A DNA stretch of 64,000 nucleotides from Gordonia sp. 'Campus' (GCF_022206305.1 NZ_JAKOIW010000008.1:62001-126000); one strand, 5' to 3'. Counted from the first letter of the stretch, positions 28,822 to 37,558 are shown. Program-made: numbers and translations. Notes: generated by a model not told the origin, from the sequence alone.

Positions 28822-30377
28822 CGAGAGATGACCGGGCGCAACGCCTCCGGGTCTCGGTGGGAGATGACGCCCTGCCAGAGACCGGCACCGTAGGCGAGGT
28901 CGTCGAGACGGTGCATCACGATGTACCGCAGCGGGCCGAGGGCCGGCGGTCGGGTCGGGTCGGCGAGCAGGTCGCGGACCCACGAGACGACCCCCTCGGC
29001 AATGGCCACCTGCACCGCCAGCACGCGAAACCTCCGCGACACCAGCGCCAGCACGACCGCGACGGGCCAGTAGTGCCGGCAGATCGCGTCGGCGGCCTGC
29101 AGCAGGCCGAATCCGGCCGCCCGTCCGGTCATCTGCGCCGAGACGAGCGGAGCCGACGGCAGGTCACCCAGGCGACGACGCATCCGGACGGCGAGATGGG
29201 TGAGGATGATCATCGCCAGGGCGGCCCCGAAACGGGTGCGGGACAGCAGTGCGGCCACGGCGGCGGCCATGGGCACCGACATCACCACCGGCGCGGCACG
29301 GTCGCCGTGGCGCGAGGCCAGATGGGCTGCGCCCGTCCCGTAGAAGCACCGGCGGGACAGCACCGAGCGCAGGTCGGACCGGTGCTCATGCGCCACGCGC
29401 GCCACCGGGTCGTAGCGGATCCGCCATCCCTCGGCGTGCATCCGCCAGCACGCATCGACATCCTCGGCCACCCGGAGAGACTCGTCGAATCCACAGAAGG
29501 CGCTGCGCCGCACCACCATTGCCGCACTGGGCACATAGGGGGTGCGCGTGGACGGCGCCACGGCGGACTCCTCGGGGCCCATGTCCAGCGAGGACCAGCC
29601 GTTTTCGTACCGTGCCGCCAGCGAGGATGCCGGTGTCCCGTCGTCGCGCAGTCCGACGATGCGTGGGGCCACCACCCCGACGGTCGGGTCGGAGAAGTGA
29701 GTGAGGAGCACCGTCAACCAGTCGGCGTCGGGCACCACGTCGGAGTCGAGGAAGGCGACGAAGTCGGTCGTCGCGGCGGCGGCGCCGGCGTTGCGCGCCG
29801 CGGACGGGCCGCGGTTGTCGTCGAAACGGAGCACCTGCGCACCGGAACGGTCGGCGAGGACGGGGGTCGACGACCCGTCGTCGACGACGATCACGGCGAG
29901 TCCGTCGAGGGCCCGCAGCAACCGATCCACACCGGCCTGGTTGTCCCGAACCGGGATCACCACGGTCACATCCGAGGGCTGGGGCCCGAACATCGGCCGC
30001 GGGTTCGCGATCCCGGCGTCCAGCAGCGCCCGGGCAAGGCGCCGGGTCACGTTGTCGCACACCTCGATTCGCCCGTCTTCGGAGGTCATGCCGAGTGCGG
30101 TGTCAGACATGCGCAACAGACGGGTGGGGGATCCACCCACCAGGTAGCGGAAGTCACCCGCCTTGGCGCAGCGGAGATCGATCTGCACCTGGAAACCGTC
30201 CGGGAGATCGGTGCCCACCCCGCCGGCCTCGGCCGGGGCGGTGCCCTCCTCGTCCGACCCGGACGAGTTCGGCTGCGTCGCAGTGGTTTCCGTGTGCGCG
30301 CCGGCCGCCTTTCCGTCCGCAGAGGACTCCTGGCCCGGGCCCCAGCGGCGGGGGGCCGAATCGTCGAGTGCGGTCAT
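28818..30377 (-). CDS. mftF: Mycofactocin glycosyltransferase MftF
   Basis: A 519-residue GT2-family enzyme with the nucleotide-sugar motif VTVVIPVRDN near 136 and the metal-binding FLDSDVVPD. Membrane segments follow at about 360-400. MftF adds beta-1,4-glucose units to premycofactocin. The first about 55 residues are a Ser/Gly/Ala/Thr-rich extension not usual in this family (about 470 residues). ATG at 30377 overlaps the mftE stop (ATGA). Confidence 0.95.
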   Translation of the reverse strand: MTALDDSAPRRWGPGQESSADGKAAGAHTETTATQPNSSGSDEEGTAPAEAGGVGTDLPDGFQVQIDLRCAKAGDFRYLVGGSPTRLLRMSDTALGMTSEDGRIEVCDNVTRRLARALLDAGIANPRPMFGPQPSDVTVVIPVRDNQAGVDRLLRALDGLAVIVVDDGSSTPVLADRSGAQVLRFDDNRGPSAARNAGAAAATTDFVAFLDSDVVPDADWLTVLLTHFSDPTVGVVAPRIVGLRDDGTPASSLAARYENGWSSLDMGPEESAVAPSTRTPYVPSAAMVVRRSAFCGFDESLRVAEDVDACWRMHAEGWRIRYDPVARVAHEHRSDLRSVLSRRCFYGTGAAHLASRHGDRAAPVVMSVPMAAAVAALLSRTRFGAALAMIILTHLAVRMRRRLGDLPSAPLVSAQMTGRAAGFGLLQAADAICRHYWPVAVVLALVSRRFRVLAVQVAIAEGVVSWVRDLLADPTRPPALGPLRYIVMHRLDDLAYGAGLWQGVISHRDPEALRPVISR

Positions 30378-31105
30378 GCCAGCCGCCCCTGGGCGTCGAC
30401 CCGCCACGAGGACAGCGCCGCGCTCAGCCGCTCGGACACCTCCGCCATCAGGCGGGCCCCGTCATCGGCGGTCGCACCGCCCGGGTCGCCGAGGACACCG
30501 TTGGGGCTCACCGCGGCGACACCACCCGAGCGCATCGCACCGAGCAGCGCGCCCACCGGCTCGCGATTACCCGCCATCGCCCTGGAGGTGTCGACCGCCA
30601 ACGGCGAAACGTGTAGCAGCACCGATGTTTCGGTGAAACCGGCGTGCGCATCGGCGCCGTCGAACGCACACGGGAACCAGGCGACGTCCCGGCCTTCGTA
30701 TCGCAGCAGGCCCACCGCGTCGACCAGGGTCCGGGCGTTGCCGCCGTGTCCGTTGACGAACACCACGCGGGTGGCCCAGCGGCATGCACTGCGTCCGTAC
30801 TCGACGAGGAGGCCACGCAACGCCTCGTGTCCGATCGAGATGGTCCCGGCGAAGCCCTCGTGCTCCCCGCTGGCGCCGTAGTTGAGGTCGGGGGCACGCA
30901 TGAGGCCCGCGTCGGCGTCGGAGTGCGAACAGACGGCATCGGCGACCGCGGCGGCGATGCGGGTGTCGGTGTCGAGCGGGAGATGAGGGCCGTGCTGCTC
31001 GACCGAGCCCAGCGGCACCAGGAGCGTGATCACCTGCCCATCGAGGTCTGGCCAGCTGCACTGCCCCAACACCGACGGACCTGTCATTCGACCAATGCTA
31101 GCCAT
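30374..31105 (-). CDS. mftE: Mycofactocin precursor peptidase MftE (creatininase family)
   Basis: A 243-residue metal-dependent amidohydrolase. Metal-binding motifs: GSVEQHGPHLPLDTD (about 33-47), GASGEHEGFAGT, VNGHGGN, and a late FTETSVLLH. MftE releases the C-terminal Val-Tyr-derived dipeptide (AHDP) from the MftC-modified MftA peptide. ATG at 31105 has GGAG four bases upstream; ATG 31087 is an alternative. In this genome it is cut off from mftD by an SDR gene and an inserted racemase gene. Confidence 0.95.
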   Translation of the reverse strand: MASIGRMTGPSVLGQCSWPDLDGQVITLLVPLGSVEQHGPHLPLDTDTRIAAAVADAVCSHSDADAGLMRAPDLNYGASGEHEGFAGTISIGHEALRGLLVEYGRSACRWATRVVFVNGHGGNARTLVDAVGLLRYEGRDVAWFPCAFDGADAHAGFTETSVLLHVSPLAVDTSRAMAGNREPVGALLGAMRSGGVAAVSPNGVLGDPGGATADDGARLMAEVSERLSAALSSWRVDAQGRLA

Positions 31106-31267
31106 GGTGCTCCGCGGTATCTCGGCGTCGGGCCAAAACGGCGTGAAAACCGTGCCGGATATGCCTGCGACCACTCTGACGAGCGTTCGATCGGTTATGG
31201 AATGCTGGAAGCCGACCAGTGATGCCTGACACAGTGGGCAGTACAACGACCGGGAGGACCACACCCC

Positions 31268-32392
31268 ATGAGCAGTGCCACACCGACGAGTTCGACACAC
31301 GACAGCGGTAAGCCCGGCCCCCTCAGTTCGATCCGGGTCATCGAATTCGCCGGCATCGGCCCGGGACCGCATGCCGCGATGCTGCTCGCCGATCTCGGCG
31401 CCGACGTCGTGCGCGTGCAGCGGCCGGGATCGCTGCCCGCCCCCGGACGCAACGCCGACGCACTGCTCCGCGGCCGACGCGTCGTCGAGGCGAACCTGAA
31501 GGACGCCGACGACCGCGACACGATCCTCGGTCTCGTGGCCAAGGCCGATGTGATCCTCGAGGGTTTCCGTCCGGGCGTCATGGAACGGCTCGGCCTCGGT
31601 CCCGATGATCTCGCGAAGGTGAACCCCGGACTCGTCTACGGCCGGATGACCGGTTGGGGTCAGGACGGACCGCGCGCCAACCTCGCCGGGCACGACATCA
31701 ACTACATCTCGCTCACGGGCCTGCTGCATGCGATCGGCCGAAAGGACGACCGCCCGGTGCCGCCGCTGAACCTCGCCGGTGACTTCGGCGGCGGCTCGAT
31801 GTTCTTGGTCGTGGGCGTCCTCTCGGCATTGATCGAGCGTGGCATCTCGGGCCAGGGCCAGGTCGTCGACGCCGCCATGGTCGACGGCGCTTCTGTTCTG
31901 GGACAAATGATGTGGGCCTTCCGCGGCACCGGACTCTGGAGCGACACCCGCGGTGTCAACATGCTCGACACCGGCGCCCCCTACTACGAGGTCTACGAGA
32001 CCTCCGACGGCAAGTACATGGCCGTCGGCGCCATCGAGCCGCAGTTCTACGCCGAACTGCTCAAGGGGCTCGAGCTCGCCGACGCCGACCTGCCGGACCA
32101 GAACGACATCGCGAACTGGGACAAGCTCCGGCAGGTCTTCACCGACACCTTCAAGACGCGCACGCGCGACGAATGGGCCGCGGTCTTCGACGGCACCGAC
32201 GCCTGCACCTCGCCGGTCCTCACCTTCGCCGAGGCCCCCGCCGACGCGCACATGTCGGCGCGGGCCAACCTCGTCGACATCGACGGCGTGACCCAGGCCC
32301 AGGTGGCGCCGCGCTTCTCGCGCACCAAGCCGCAGACCCCGGCCGGCCCGACCACCGAGGCGACCGATCCGTCGACCCTCTGGGCCGACTGA
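31268..32392 (+). CDS. mcr: Alpha-methylacyl-CoA racemase (CaiB/BaiF family)
   Basis: A 374-residue family III CoA-transferase/racemase. The catalytic residues known from M. tuberculosis MCR can be placed: His in AGHDINYIS, Asp in AGDFGGGS and Glu in GAIEPQFY. The enzyme epimerises 2-methylacyl-CoA thioesters in branched fatty acid and sterol side-chain breakdown. GGGAGG lies nine bases upstream of the ATG. It is transcribed against the surrounding mft genes, which is unusual for this cluster, and ends at a shared bidirectional terminator. Confidence 0.93.
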   Translation: MSSATPTSSTHDSGKPGPLSSIRVIEFAGIGPGPHAAMLLADLGADVVRVQRPGSLPAPGRNADALLRGRRVVEANLKDADDRDTILGLVAKADVILEGFRPGVMERLGLGPDDLAKVNPGLVYGRMTGWGQDGPRANLAGHDINYISLTGLLHAIGRKDDRPVPPLNLAGDFGGGSMFLVVGVLSALIERGISGQGQVVDAAMVDGASVLGQMMWAFRGTGLWSDTRGVNMLDTGAPYYEVYETSDGKYMAVGAIEPQFYAELLKGLELADADLPDQNDIANWDKLRQVFTDTFKTRTRDEWAAVFDGTDACTSPVLTFAEAPADAHMSARANLVDIDGVTQAQVAPRFSRTKPQTPAGPTTEATDPSTLWAD

Positions 32393-32404
32393 CTTCCCCG
32401 CATT

Positions 32405-32466
32405 CTGAGGCGCGGGGAGCGAAAGCGACCCACCCCGCTCCCTGAGGTGCGAGGAGCGAAAGCGAC
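32405..32466. repeat. 25-bp direct repeat
   Basis: Two copies (32405-32429 and 32442-32466), 23 of 25 bases identical, core GGAGCGAAAGCGAC, between mcr and the SDR. May be a genome-wide dispersed element; only two copies are visible here. Confidence 0.8.
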
Positions 32467-32509
32467 GAGCCACGAAGGGCGACAAACTCACGTCGTCCTT
32501 CGTGGCTCG
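32466..32509. terminator. Bidirectional terminator, mcr / mycofactocin SDR
   Basis: An 18-bp stem (one G-T pair) with an eight-base loop between two convergent genes (mcr stop 32392, SDR stop 32515-32517). It can serve both. Confidence 0.88.
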
Positions 32510-32514
32510 CGGCG

Positions 32515-33327
32515 TCAGACCTTCGAGTGCCCCATGTCGATCTGGAACTCGGCGGCGGTGATGCCCTTGGCGCTGTCGGAGGCCAGGTAGAGCACCGCAT
32601 CGGAGATCTCGTCGAGCGCGGCGACCGGGTGGTAGTCCAGGATGGACGTGAAATGCGGGTTCACCCACGGGATTCCGAAGATCCGGTGGGCCTCGGTGTC
32701 GGCCACGCCCATCGGGGTGTCCACGGCGTAGGGATGCACGCTGTTGACCCGGATGCGGTGGTGCCCCAGTTCCTTGGCCGTCGTCTGCGTGAGACCGACG
32801 AGTCCATACTTCGACGCCGAGTACGACGCCTGCATCGGCATCGCCTTGAGTCCGGCGACCGAGCTGATGACGGTGATCGATCCGCCGTTGGCCGCCTCGA
32901 GCATCGCGGGGATGGTTGCCCGCAACGTCTTCCACGCGCCGACCAGATTGATGTCGATGACGTCGGTGAACTGCTCCTCGGTCAGTTCCCACACCTTGCC
33001 CCACGTGAGCACACCCGCGTTGGCCACGACGTGGTCGAGTCGCCCGAACTGTTCGACGGCGTCGGCGACGAGCTGCTGTTGGAAGGCGAGGTCGCGGGTA
33101 TCCCCTTGCCGCGCAAGGATCTTCCCGCCGACGCCCTCGACGAGACGAATGGTCTCGGCGAGGTCGTCGGCGGTCGCCGCCGGATAGGTCGCATGGTCGA
33201 TGATCGGACCCGCGATGTCGAGACCCACGATCGTGGCTCCCTCACGGGCGAACCGGACCGCATGATTACGGCCTTGACCACGGGCGATGCCGGTGATGTA
33301 GACGACTTTGCCGTCGAACTGTCCCAT
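32515..33327 (-). CDS. Mycofactocin-coupled SDR family oxidoreductase
   Basis: A 270-residue SDR. The nucleotide site reads TGIARGQGRNHAVRFAREG, the pattern peculiar to mycofactocin-dependent SDRs that hold non-exchangeable NAD(H); NAG and Ser-Tyr-Lys (YSASK) residues are present. These enzymes oxidise alcohols and pass hydride to mycofactocin. The ATG at 33327 has no clear ribosome binding site because a KstR-type operator in a 32-bp dyad occupies that place. It lies between mftE and mftD, as its homologue does near the mft genes of mycobacteria (Rv0687 in my recollection). Confidence 0.93.
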   Translation of the reverse strand: MGQFDGKVVYITGIARGQGRNHAVRFAREGATIVGLDIAGPIIDHATYPAATADDLAETIRLVEGVGGKILARQGDTRDLAFQQQLVADAVEQFGRLDHVVANAGVLTWGKVWELTEEQFTDVIDINLVGAWKTLRATIPAMLEAANGGSITVISSVAGLKAMPMQASYSASKYGLVGLTQTTAKELGHHRIRVNSVHPYAVDTPMGVADTEAHRIFGIPWVNPHFTSILDYHPVAALDEISDAVLYLASDSAKGITAAEFQIDMGHSKV

Positions 33328-33359
33328 GAGCAGAACTGTAACACGTTCTAGTTCTGCTC
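33328..33359. promoter_or_regulatory. KstR-type operator within a 32-bp dyad at the SDR start codon
   Basis: The central TGTAACACGTTCTA (33337-33350) fits the KstR consensus TnnAACnnGTTnnA. It is flanked by perfect 9-bp arms, GAGCAGAAC and GTTCTGCTC, so the dyad spans 32 bp and begins next to the ATG. Binding would block initiation, or in a folded transcript the arms would hide the start. Confidence 0.75.
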
Positions 33360-33391
33360 CCCCAGTGTTCCGGCGGCGAAAATGCGCCGCG

Positions 33392-34591
33392 TCAGGCGTC
33401 CCCGAACGACCGGGTGAAGCCGTCGGGAACGACGAGGTCGGCGGCCGAGAGTTCGTGCACGCTCTTGTGTCCGAGGCCCATGAGCACACCGTCGAGTCCC
33501 ATGCGCATGAGGTCGAGCACGTTCTCCACGCCGGCCTGGCCGTTGGCGGCCAGACCCCAGAGGTAGGCACGGCCGATCATGACCGCGCGGGCGCCGAGCG
33601 CGAGCGCCTTGGCGACGTCGCTGCCGCGACGGATCCCGCCGTCGAGGAGGACCTCGATGTCGTTGCCGACCGCGGCCGCGATGTCGGGCAGCAGACGGAT
33701 GGTCGCGGGAGTGCCGTCGAGGTTGTTGCCGCCGTGGTTGGACACCGACAGCGCCGAGGCGCCGATGTCCACGGCCCGCTTGGCGTCGTCGAGGCGCGTG
33801 ATGCCCTTGACCATGAACGGCCCGCCCCACTGCTCCCGAAGCCACTGCAAGTCTTCCCATGTGGGCGGGGGCGTGTTCATCCACGAACCGTAGGCACCGA
33901 AGAACGTGGGACCGGTGACACCCTGCGGGGTGAGGTTGGGCGCGGTGAGGTCGGGGATGTTGATCTTGCCCCCCTTGACCCAGTCGAGCGCGTAGCGCGG
34001 CTTGACCGCGATCTCCGGACCCAGGCGCAGCAGTGCCTTGAAGTCGACCTTCTCCGGGATCTCGGGGCTGCCCCAGTCGCGGCCCACGTTGAACACCCAG
34101 TCGGTGGTGACGATCAGGCCCTTGGCGCCGGCTGCCTTCGCGCGTTCCGCGCGGGCCAGGATGTCGTCCCGGCTGCCGAGCCAGTAGATCTGGAAGAACA
34201 CCTTGTCGTTGACCGCGGTGACCTCTTCCACCGCGTGCGAGGCAAAGCTCGACAGTCCCATGGCGGTACCGCGGGCCGCGGCGGCACGTGCGACGGCGAC
34301 CTCACCCTCCGGGTCGACGGCCTGCACTCCGGTGGGCGAGATCATCACCGGGAACGAGATGTCCTGTCCCATCACGGTTGTCGCCATGTCGCGTTCGGCC
34401 TGAGCGCCGACGACGTGCGGCGCCCATCCGAGCTCGGAGAACGCGCGCACGTTGTCGTCGACGGTCACACCCGCCTGGGTGCCGGCGACCAGCGAGGAGT
34501 ACACCGACTTCGGCAGGCGCTTCTTGGCCCGGCGTTGCGCCTCGGTGACGGTTTCGAACCAGGGATTTCTCGCCCAGGGGTTGGCAGCCAT
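33392..34591 (-). CDS. mftD: Mycofactocin FMN-dependent dehydrogenase MftD
   Basis: A 399-residue member of the FMN-dependent alpha-hydroxy acid dehydrogenase family. The flavin/active-site motif SNHGGNNLDGTP and the phosphate-binding DGGIRRGSDVAKALALGA are intact. MftD oxidatively deaminates AHDP to premycofactocin. ATG at 34591 is preferred (AGGAAG five bases upstream) to ATG 34606. A strong hairpin lies between its start and the end of mftC. Confidence 0.96.
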   Translation of the reverse strand: MAANPWARNPWFETVTEAQRRAKKRLPKSVYSSLVAGTQAGVTVDDNVRAFSELGWAPHVVGAQAERDMATTVMGQDISFPVMISPTGVQAVDPEGEVAVARAAAARGTAMGLSSFASHAVEEVTAVNDKVFFQIYWLGSRDDILARAERAKAAGAKGLIVTTDWVFNVGRDWGSPEIPEKVDFKALLRLGPEIAVKPRYALDWVKGGKINIPDLTAPNLTPQGVTGPTFFGAYGSWMNTPPPTWEDLQWLREQWGGPFMVKGITRLDDAKRAVDIGASALSVSNHGGNNLDGTPATIRLLPDIAAAVGNDIEVLLDGGIRRGSDVAKALALGARAVMIGRAYLWGLAANGQAGVENVLDLMRMGLDGVLMGLGHKSVHELSAADLVVPDGFTRSFGDA

Positions 34592-34642
34592 GTTCTTCCT
34601 ACTCATTCATCGTCCATGAGCGCCGGCCGGGCACTCATGAGG

Positions 34643-34681
34643 CCGGGTGCAGCGGGCCCCGCCGGGACCCGCTGCACCCGG
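34643..34681 (-). terminator. Hairpin between mftC and mftD
   Basis: Perfect 14-bp stem (CCGGGTGCAGCGGG) with an 11-base loop, 19 bases after the mftC stop and 52 before mftD. It has the strength of a terminator and could uncouple mftABC from mftD, or be an mRNA-processing hairpin. Confidence 0.8.
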
Positions 34682-34699
34682 AACGTACCGCGGGTGGAT

Positions 34700-35998
34700 C
34701 TACCGCGCGGCGGGGGTGAACCCGGCGAGCGGGTTCTCATCACAGCTCTTGGTGGGACGCGACGCGACCGGCGTCAGGTCTCCGTCGGGACGCCGCGTCA
34801 TCAGCGTCAGCGGGGTTCCTCGCGAATGGTCCTTGTTCGCAGTCGGTTTGGTGCGATCACCGGCGAGGAGCTCCTCGCCGTAACCCTGCACGCACTCGGG
34901 GTCGGGACCCGCCAGCGGCAGGCCGGTGAAGAACTTCGCCGCCATGCAGCCGCCGCGGCAGGCGTCGAAGTGGGCGCACTTGGTGCACGCACCGGCGTTC
35001 TGCGGCTCACGCAGCTCGGTGAACAGGTCCGAACGCTGCCAGATCTCCTGGAACCCGCCATCGGCGAGGATGTTGCCGGCGAGGAAGTTCTCGTGGATCG
35101 CGAACGGGCAGGCGTAGACGTCGCCGACCGGATCGATCAGGCACACCACGCGACCGGCACCACAGAGGTTGAGGCCGGGCAGTCCGCCGCCGGAATCGGA
35201 CCCGAAGGCCGACAGATGGAAGAACGAGTCACCGGTCAGCACCCGGTCACCGTGTGCGACAAGCCAATCGTAGAGTTCGCGCTGCTGCTGCGGCAGCGGG
35301 TGCAGATCGTCCCATACGTCGGCACCGCGACCGGAGGGACGGAGACGCGTGATGCGCAGGGTGGCGTTGTAGCGGTCGGCGAGTGCCTTGAACTCATCGA
35401 GTTGAGCGACGTTCTGCCGCGTCATGACCACGCTGATCTTCGCGTCGGCGAATCCGGCCTCCGCCAGGTTCTCCAGCGCACGCACGGCCATGTCGAACGA
35501 CCCGGGCCCGCGCACCGCGTCGTTGACCTCCGCGGTGGCACCGTCGAGGGAGATCTGCACGTCCACGTAGTCCGACGCCGCCAGGCGGGCCGCGACCTTC
35601 TTGTCGATGCGTAACCCGTTGGTGGAGAACTTGACCCCGACCTGATGGCTGGTCGCGTAGTCGACGAGCTCCCAGAAGTCGGGGCGCACCGTGGGCTCAC
35701 CGCCACCGATGTTGACGTAGAAGACCTGCATGCGCTGCAGCTCGTCGATGATGGCCTTGCACTGTTCGGTCGACAGCTCGCGGGGATCCCGCTTGCCCGA
35801 CGACGACAGGCAGTGCACGCACGCCAGGTTGCACGCGTAGGTCAGCTCCCACGTCAGACAGATGGGGGCGTCGAGGCCCTTCTCGAACTGATCGACGAGG
35901 CGACCCACCTTGGGCACCTGCGGTTCGGTGACCGGCGCGGAGGCGCGGAGTGAGCTCGCGAGTTCGGCTGCGGTGGGCGGCATCTCGATGGTCGTCAT
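34700..35998 (-). CDS. mftC: Mycofactocin radical SAM maturase MftC
   Basis: A 432-residue radical SAM/SPASM enzyme. The [4Fe-4S]-AdoMet motif is C56-NLA-C60-VH-C63; SPASM cysteines follow at the C-terminus (CGAG...C, ACPF, CTKCAHFDACRGGC). MftC decarboxylates the C-terminal Tyr of MftA and forms the C-C bond with Val. The family ends near residue 395; the last 35 residues are a variable tail. 163 bp separate it from mftB. Confidence 0.97.
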   Translation of the reverse strand: MTTIEMPPTAAELASSLRASAPVTEPQVPKVGRLVDQFEKGLDAPICLTWELTYACNLACVHCLSSSGKRDPRELSTEQCKAIIDELQRMQVFYVNIGGGEPTVRPDFWELVDYATSHQVGVKFSTNGLRIDKKVAARLAASDYVDVQISLDGATAEVNDAVRGPGSFDMAVRALENLAEAGFADAKISVVMTRQNVAQLDEFKALADRYNATLRITRLRPSGRGADVWDDLHPLPQQQRELYDWLVAHGDRVLTGDSFFHLSAFGSDSGGGLPGLNLCGAGRVVCLIDPVGDVYACPFAIHENFLAGNILADGGFQEIWQRSDLFTELREPQNAGACTKCAHFDACRGGCMAAKFFTGLPLAGPDPECVQGYGEELLAGDRTKPTANKDHSRGTPLTLMTRRPDGDLTPVASRPTKSCDENPLAGFTPAAR

Positions 35999-36161
35999 CG
36001 TTGGTCCTAGCGTTCGGGGCCGGGCTGGGCTGGGTTCGGGGCTGATCTGGGGTGCGGGCTGATCTGGACAGCGGGCGGGCTCTCGCCCTGCGGGCCGGGC
36101 GCAGGCGCCGATCGACCGGGCCGGGTCGATCGTCGGTCACGGCGGGAACCGCAGGCAGCGG

Positions 36162-36524
36162 TCAGGCCGCGCGCGCCACGATCATGCCGCTGTCGGCGAG
36201 TGCGGTCAGCGCCTGAAGGTAGAGCGGACGCTGGGCGGGGGTGACCCCGGCGGCCAGCAACGCGGCCTCGGCCGAGTCGTGGTCGGCAAGGGATTTCACG
36301 ATCCCCACCACGGTCAGGTTCTTCAGGAACGAGAGCTTGCGGGTACCGAAGTGGTACAGCAGCGCACCGAACGGTTCCGGGCGCAGTGCCACCTTCGGAT
36401 TGAGCTGCCAGGCCTCGAGGGTGTCGAAACCGGGAGCGTCGGGACCGGGAGCGGGGGTGTCGAACCGGACCCCGGCGACCGCGGAACGGTCGCCGGAGAT
36501 CGGATTCGATGTCGGGGCCGACAT
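36162..36524 (-). CDS. mftB: Mycofactocin chaperone MftB
   Basis: A 120-residue protein with a PqqD-like (RiPP recognition element) fold from about residue 30; it delivers MftA to MftC. Its ATG (36524-36522) overlaps the mftA stop by one base (TGATG). The N-terminal 25 residues (SAPTSNPISGD...) are variable. The gene is followed by a 163-bp gap containing no gene. Confidence 0.95.
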   Translation of the reverse strand: MSAPTSNPISGDRSAVAGVRFDTPAPGPDAPGFDTLEAWQLNPKVALRPEPFGALLYHFGTRKLSFLKNLTVVGIVKSLADHDSAEAALLAAGVTPAQRPLYLQALTALADSGMIVARAA

Positions 36525-36631
36525 CAGTAGACCCCGCACATCCCGTCGATCGACACCTCTTCGACGAGCGACTCGGCGAGGAGTTCCGTGTCGTTCGAGT
36601 TCTGCATGTTGGCGGCGGACTGGTCTGCCAT
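36524..36631 (-). CDS. mftA: Mycofactocin precursor peptide MftA
   Basis: A 35-residue gene (ATG GCA ... TAC TGA). The C-terminus reads IDGMCGVY, the invariant MftA ending; its last two residues, Val-Tyr, become the redox core of mycofactocin. The acidic [11 protein letters not shown] leader binds MftB. AAGGAGG lies ten bases upstream; an out-of-frame ATG seven bases earlier (36638) is ignored. Most gene finders miss it because of length. It overlaps mftB by one base. Confidence 0.97.
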   Translation of the reverse strand: MADQSAANMQNSNDTELLAESLVEEVSIDGMCGVY

Positions 36632-36676
36632 GATCCATACCTCCTTGGTTTTCGGTAGTGATGCGGATCACGGACG

Positions 36677-36705
36677 ACTATAGTGGCACCCGGTGCAGAA
36701 AACCA
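36677..36705 (-). promoter_or_regulatory. Promoter of mftA
   Basis: TATAGT (36682-36677 on minus) is a near-consensus -10, with TGGTTT about 17 bp upstream as a weak -35. Transcription would begin near 36670, about 40 bases before the mftA ATG. Confidence 0.6.
36686..36696. promoter_or_regulatory. Candidate MftR operator
   Basis: An 11-bp perfect palindrome GCACC-C-GGTGC between the -35 and -10 of mftA, in the mftA/mftR divergent region. A natural spot for the TetR protein MftR; binding not known for this sequence. Confidence 0.45.
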
Positions 36706-36735
36706 GAGTCTGCGCGAAAACCGTCCGAATGGTCA

Positions 36736-36762
36736 GGCGCGGCTGTTGCGTCCTGCCGCGCC
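36736..36762. promoter_or_regulatory. Inverted repeat upstream of mftR
   Basis: GGCGCGGC and GCCGCGCC separated by 11 bases, 29 bases before the mftR ATG at 36791. Could be a second operator or a leader hairpin. Confidence 0.4.
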
Positions 36763-36790
36763 ACACCGGCCCACTAAGGTGAATCCCGAG

Positions 36791-37423
36791 ATGACTGGGG
36801 TCCCGATGACGACGAAGCAACCGGGTGCGAGACACGCGCGCACCTCGCCGGGCCGGCGCCCGATCACCTCGCGCGCCGAGATCAGCGCGCTCGCCATCGG
36901 CCTGTTCACCAGCCGCGGCTTCGAAGACACCAGCGTCGACGACATCGCCGAGGCCGCCGGCATCGCGCGCCGCACGCTGTTCCGCTACTACTCGTCGAAG
37001 AACGAGATCCCCTGGGGCGAGTTCGACGACCACCTCGGCGAACTGCGCGCGCTGCTCGCGGGCATACCGCCCGAGACCCCGATGGCGCAGGCGCTCATCG
37101 ACGCCCTCGTCGCATTCAACCGCGTTCCGCCCGCGGAACTGGAGAACCACCGACGTCGGATGTCGCTGTTGCTGGGAGTACCGGCGCTGCAAGCGCATTC
37201 GATGATCATGTACGCCGACTGGCGGCAGGTCATCGCCGAGTTCTGCGCCGGCAGGCTGGGCCTCGACGCGAACGACCACCTCCCCCAGACGCTCGGCTGG
37301 CTGTGCCTGGGAGCAGCCCTGGCCGCCTATGAACGGTGGCTCGCCGATCCCGCAGCCGACCTCGAAGCCCTCATCGAGGCGGGAGCACGAACGGTGGCCG
37401 ACGGTGTGGCAGCGCTGGCGTGA
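36791..37423 (+). CDS. mftR: Mycofactocin system TetR regulator MftR
   Basis: A 210-residue TetR protein, DNA-binding helix-turn-helix in residues about 28-75 (TSVDDIAEAAGIARRTLFRYY). MftR proteins sense long-chain acyl-CoAs and repress the mft genes. Divergent from mftA with 159 bp between, the canonical arrangement. ATG 36791 and 36806 are both possible; the shorter form has only a GGGG ahead of it. Confidence 0.94.
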   Translation: MTGVPMTTKQPGARHARTSPGRRPITSRAEISALAIGLFTSRGFEDTSVDDIAEAAGIARRTLFRYYSSKNEIPWGEFDDHLGELRALLAGIPPETPMAQALIDALVAFNRVPPAELENHRRRMSLLLGVPALQAHSMIMYADWRQVIAEFCAGRLGLDANDHLPQTLGWLCLGAALAAYERWLADPAADLEALIEAGARTVADGVAALA

Positions 37424-37499
37424 CTAACCTGATCGAGGACAGCCCGGGCAACCGTCGGAAGACCCTCGTGGGGAGACCGGCACTTAGGCTAGGCTGAAG

Positions 37500-37513
37500 T
37501 AGAACGTGTTCTA
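37500..37513. promoter_or_regulatory. KstR operator upstream of kshB
   Basis: TAGAACGTGTTCTA is a perfect 14-bp palindrome and a full match to TnnAACnnGTTnnA, 46 bases before the kshB start. In mycobacteria and rhodococci kshB belongs to the KstR sterol regulon. Confidence 0.9.
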
Positions 37514-37558
37514 ATTTGGGCCGGTCGTCTCCGGCCCTCGACGGCGGAGACTGCTCAC

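Noticed and set aside
30374..33004. A single 876-residue open frame on minus containing MftE
   Set aside because: Only the last 243 residues resemble a protein family; the rest overlaps mcr in the opposite strand and is compositional noise of GC-rich DNA.
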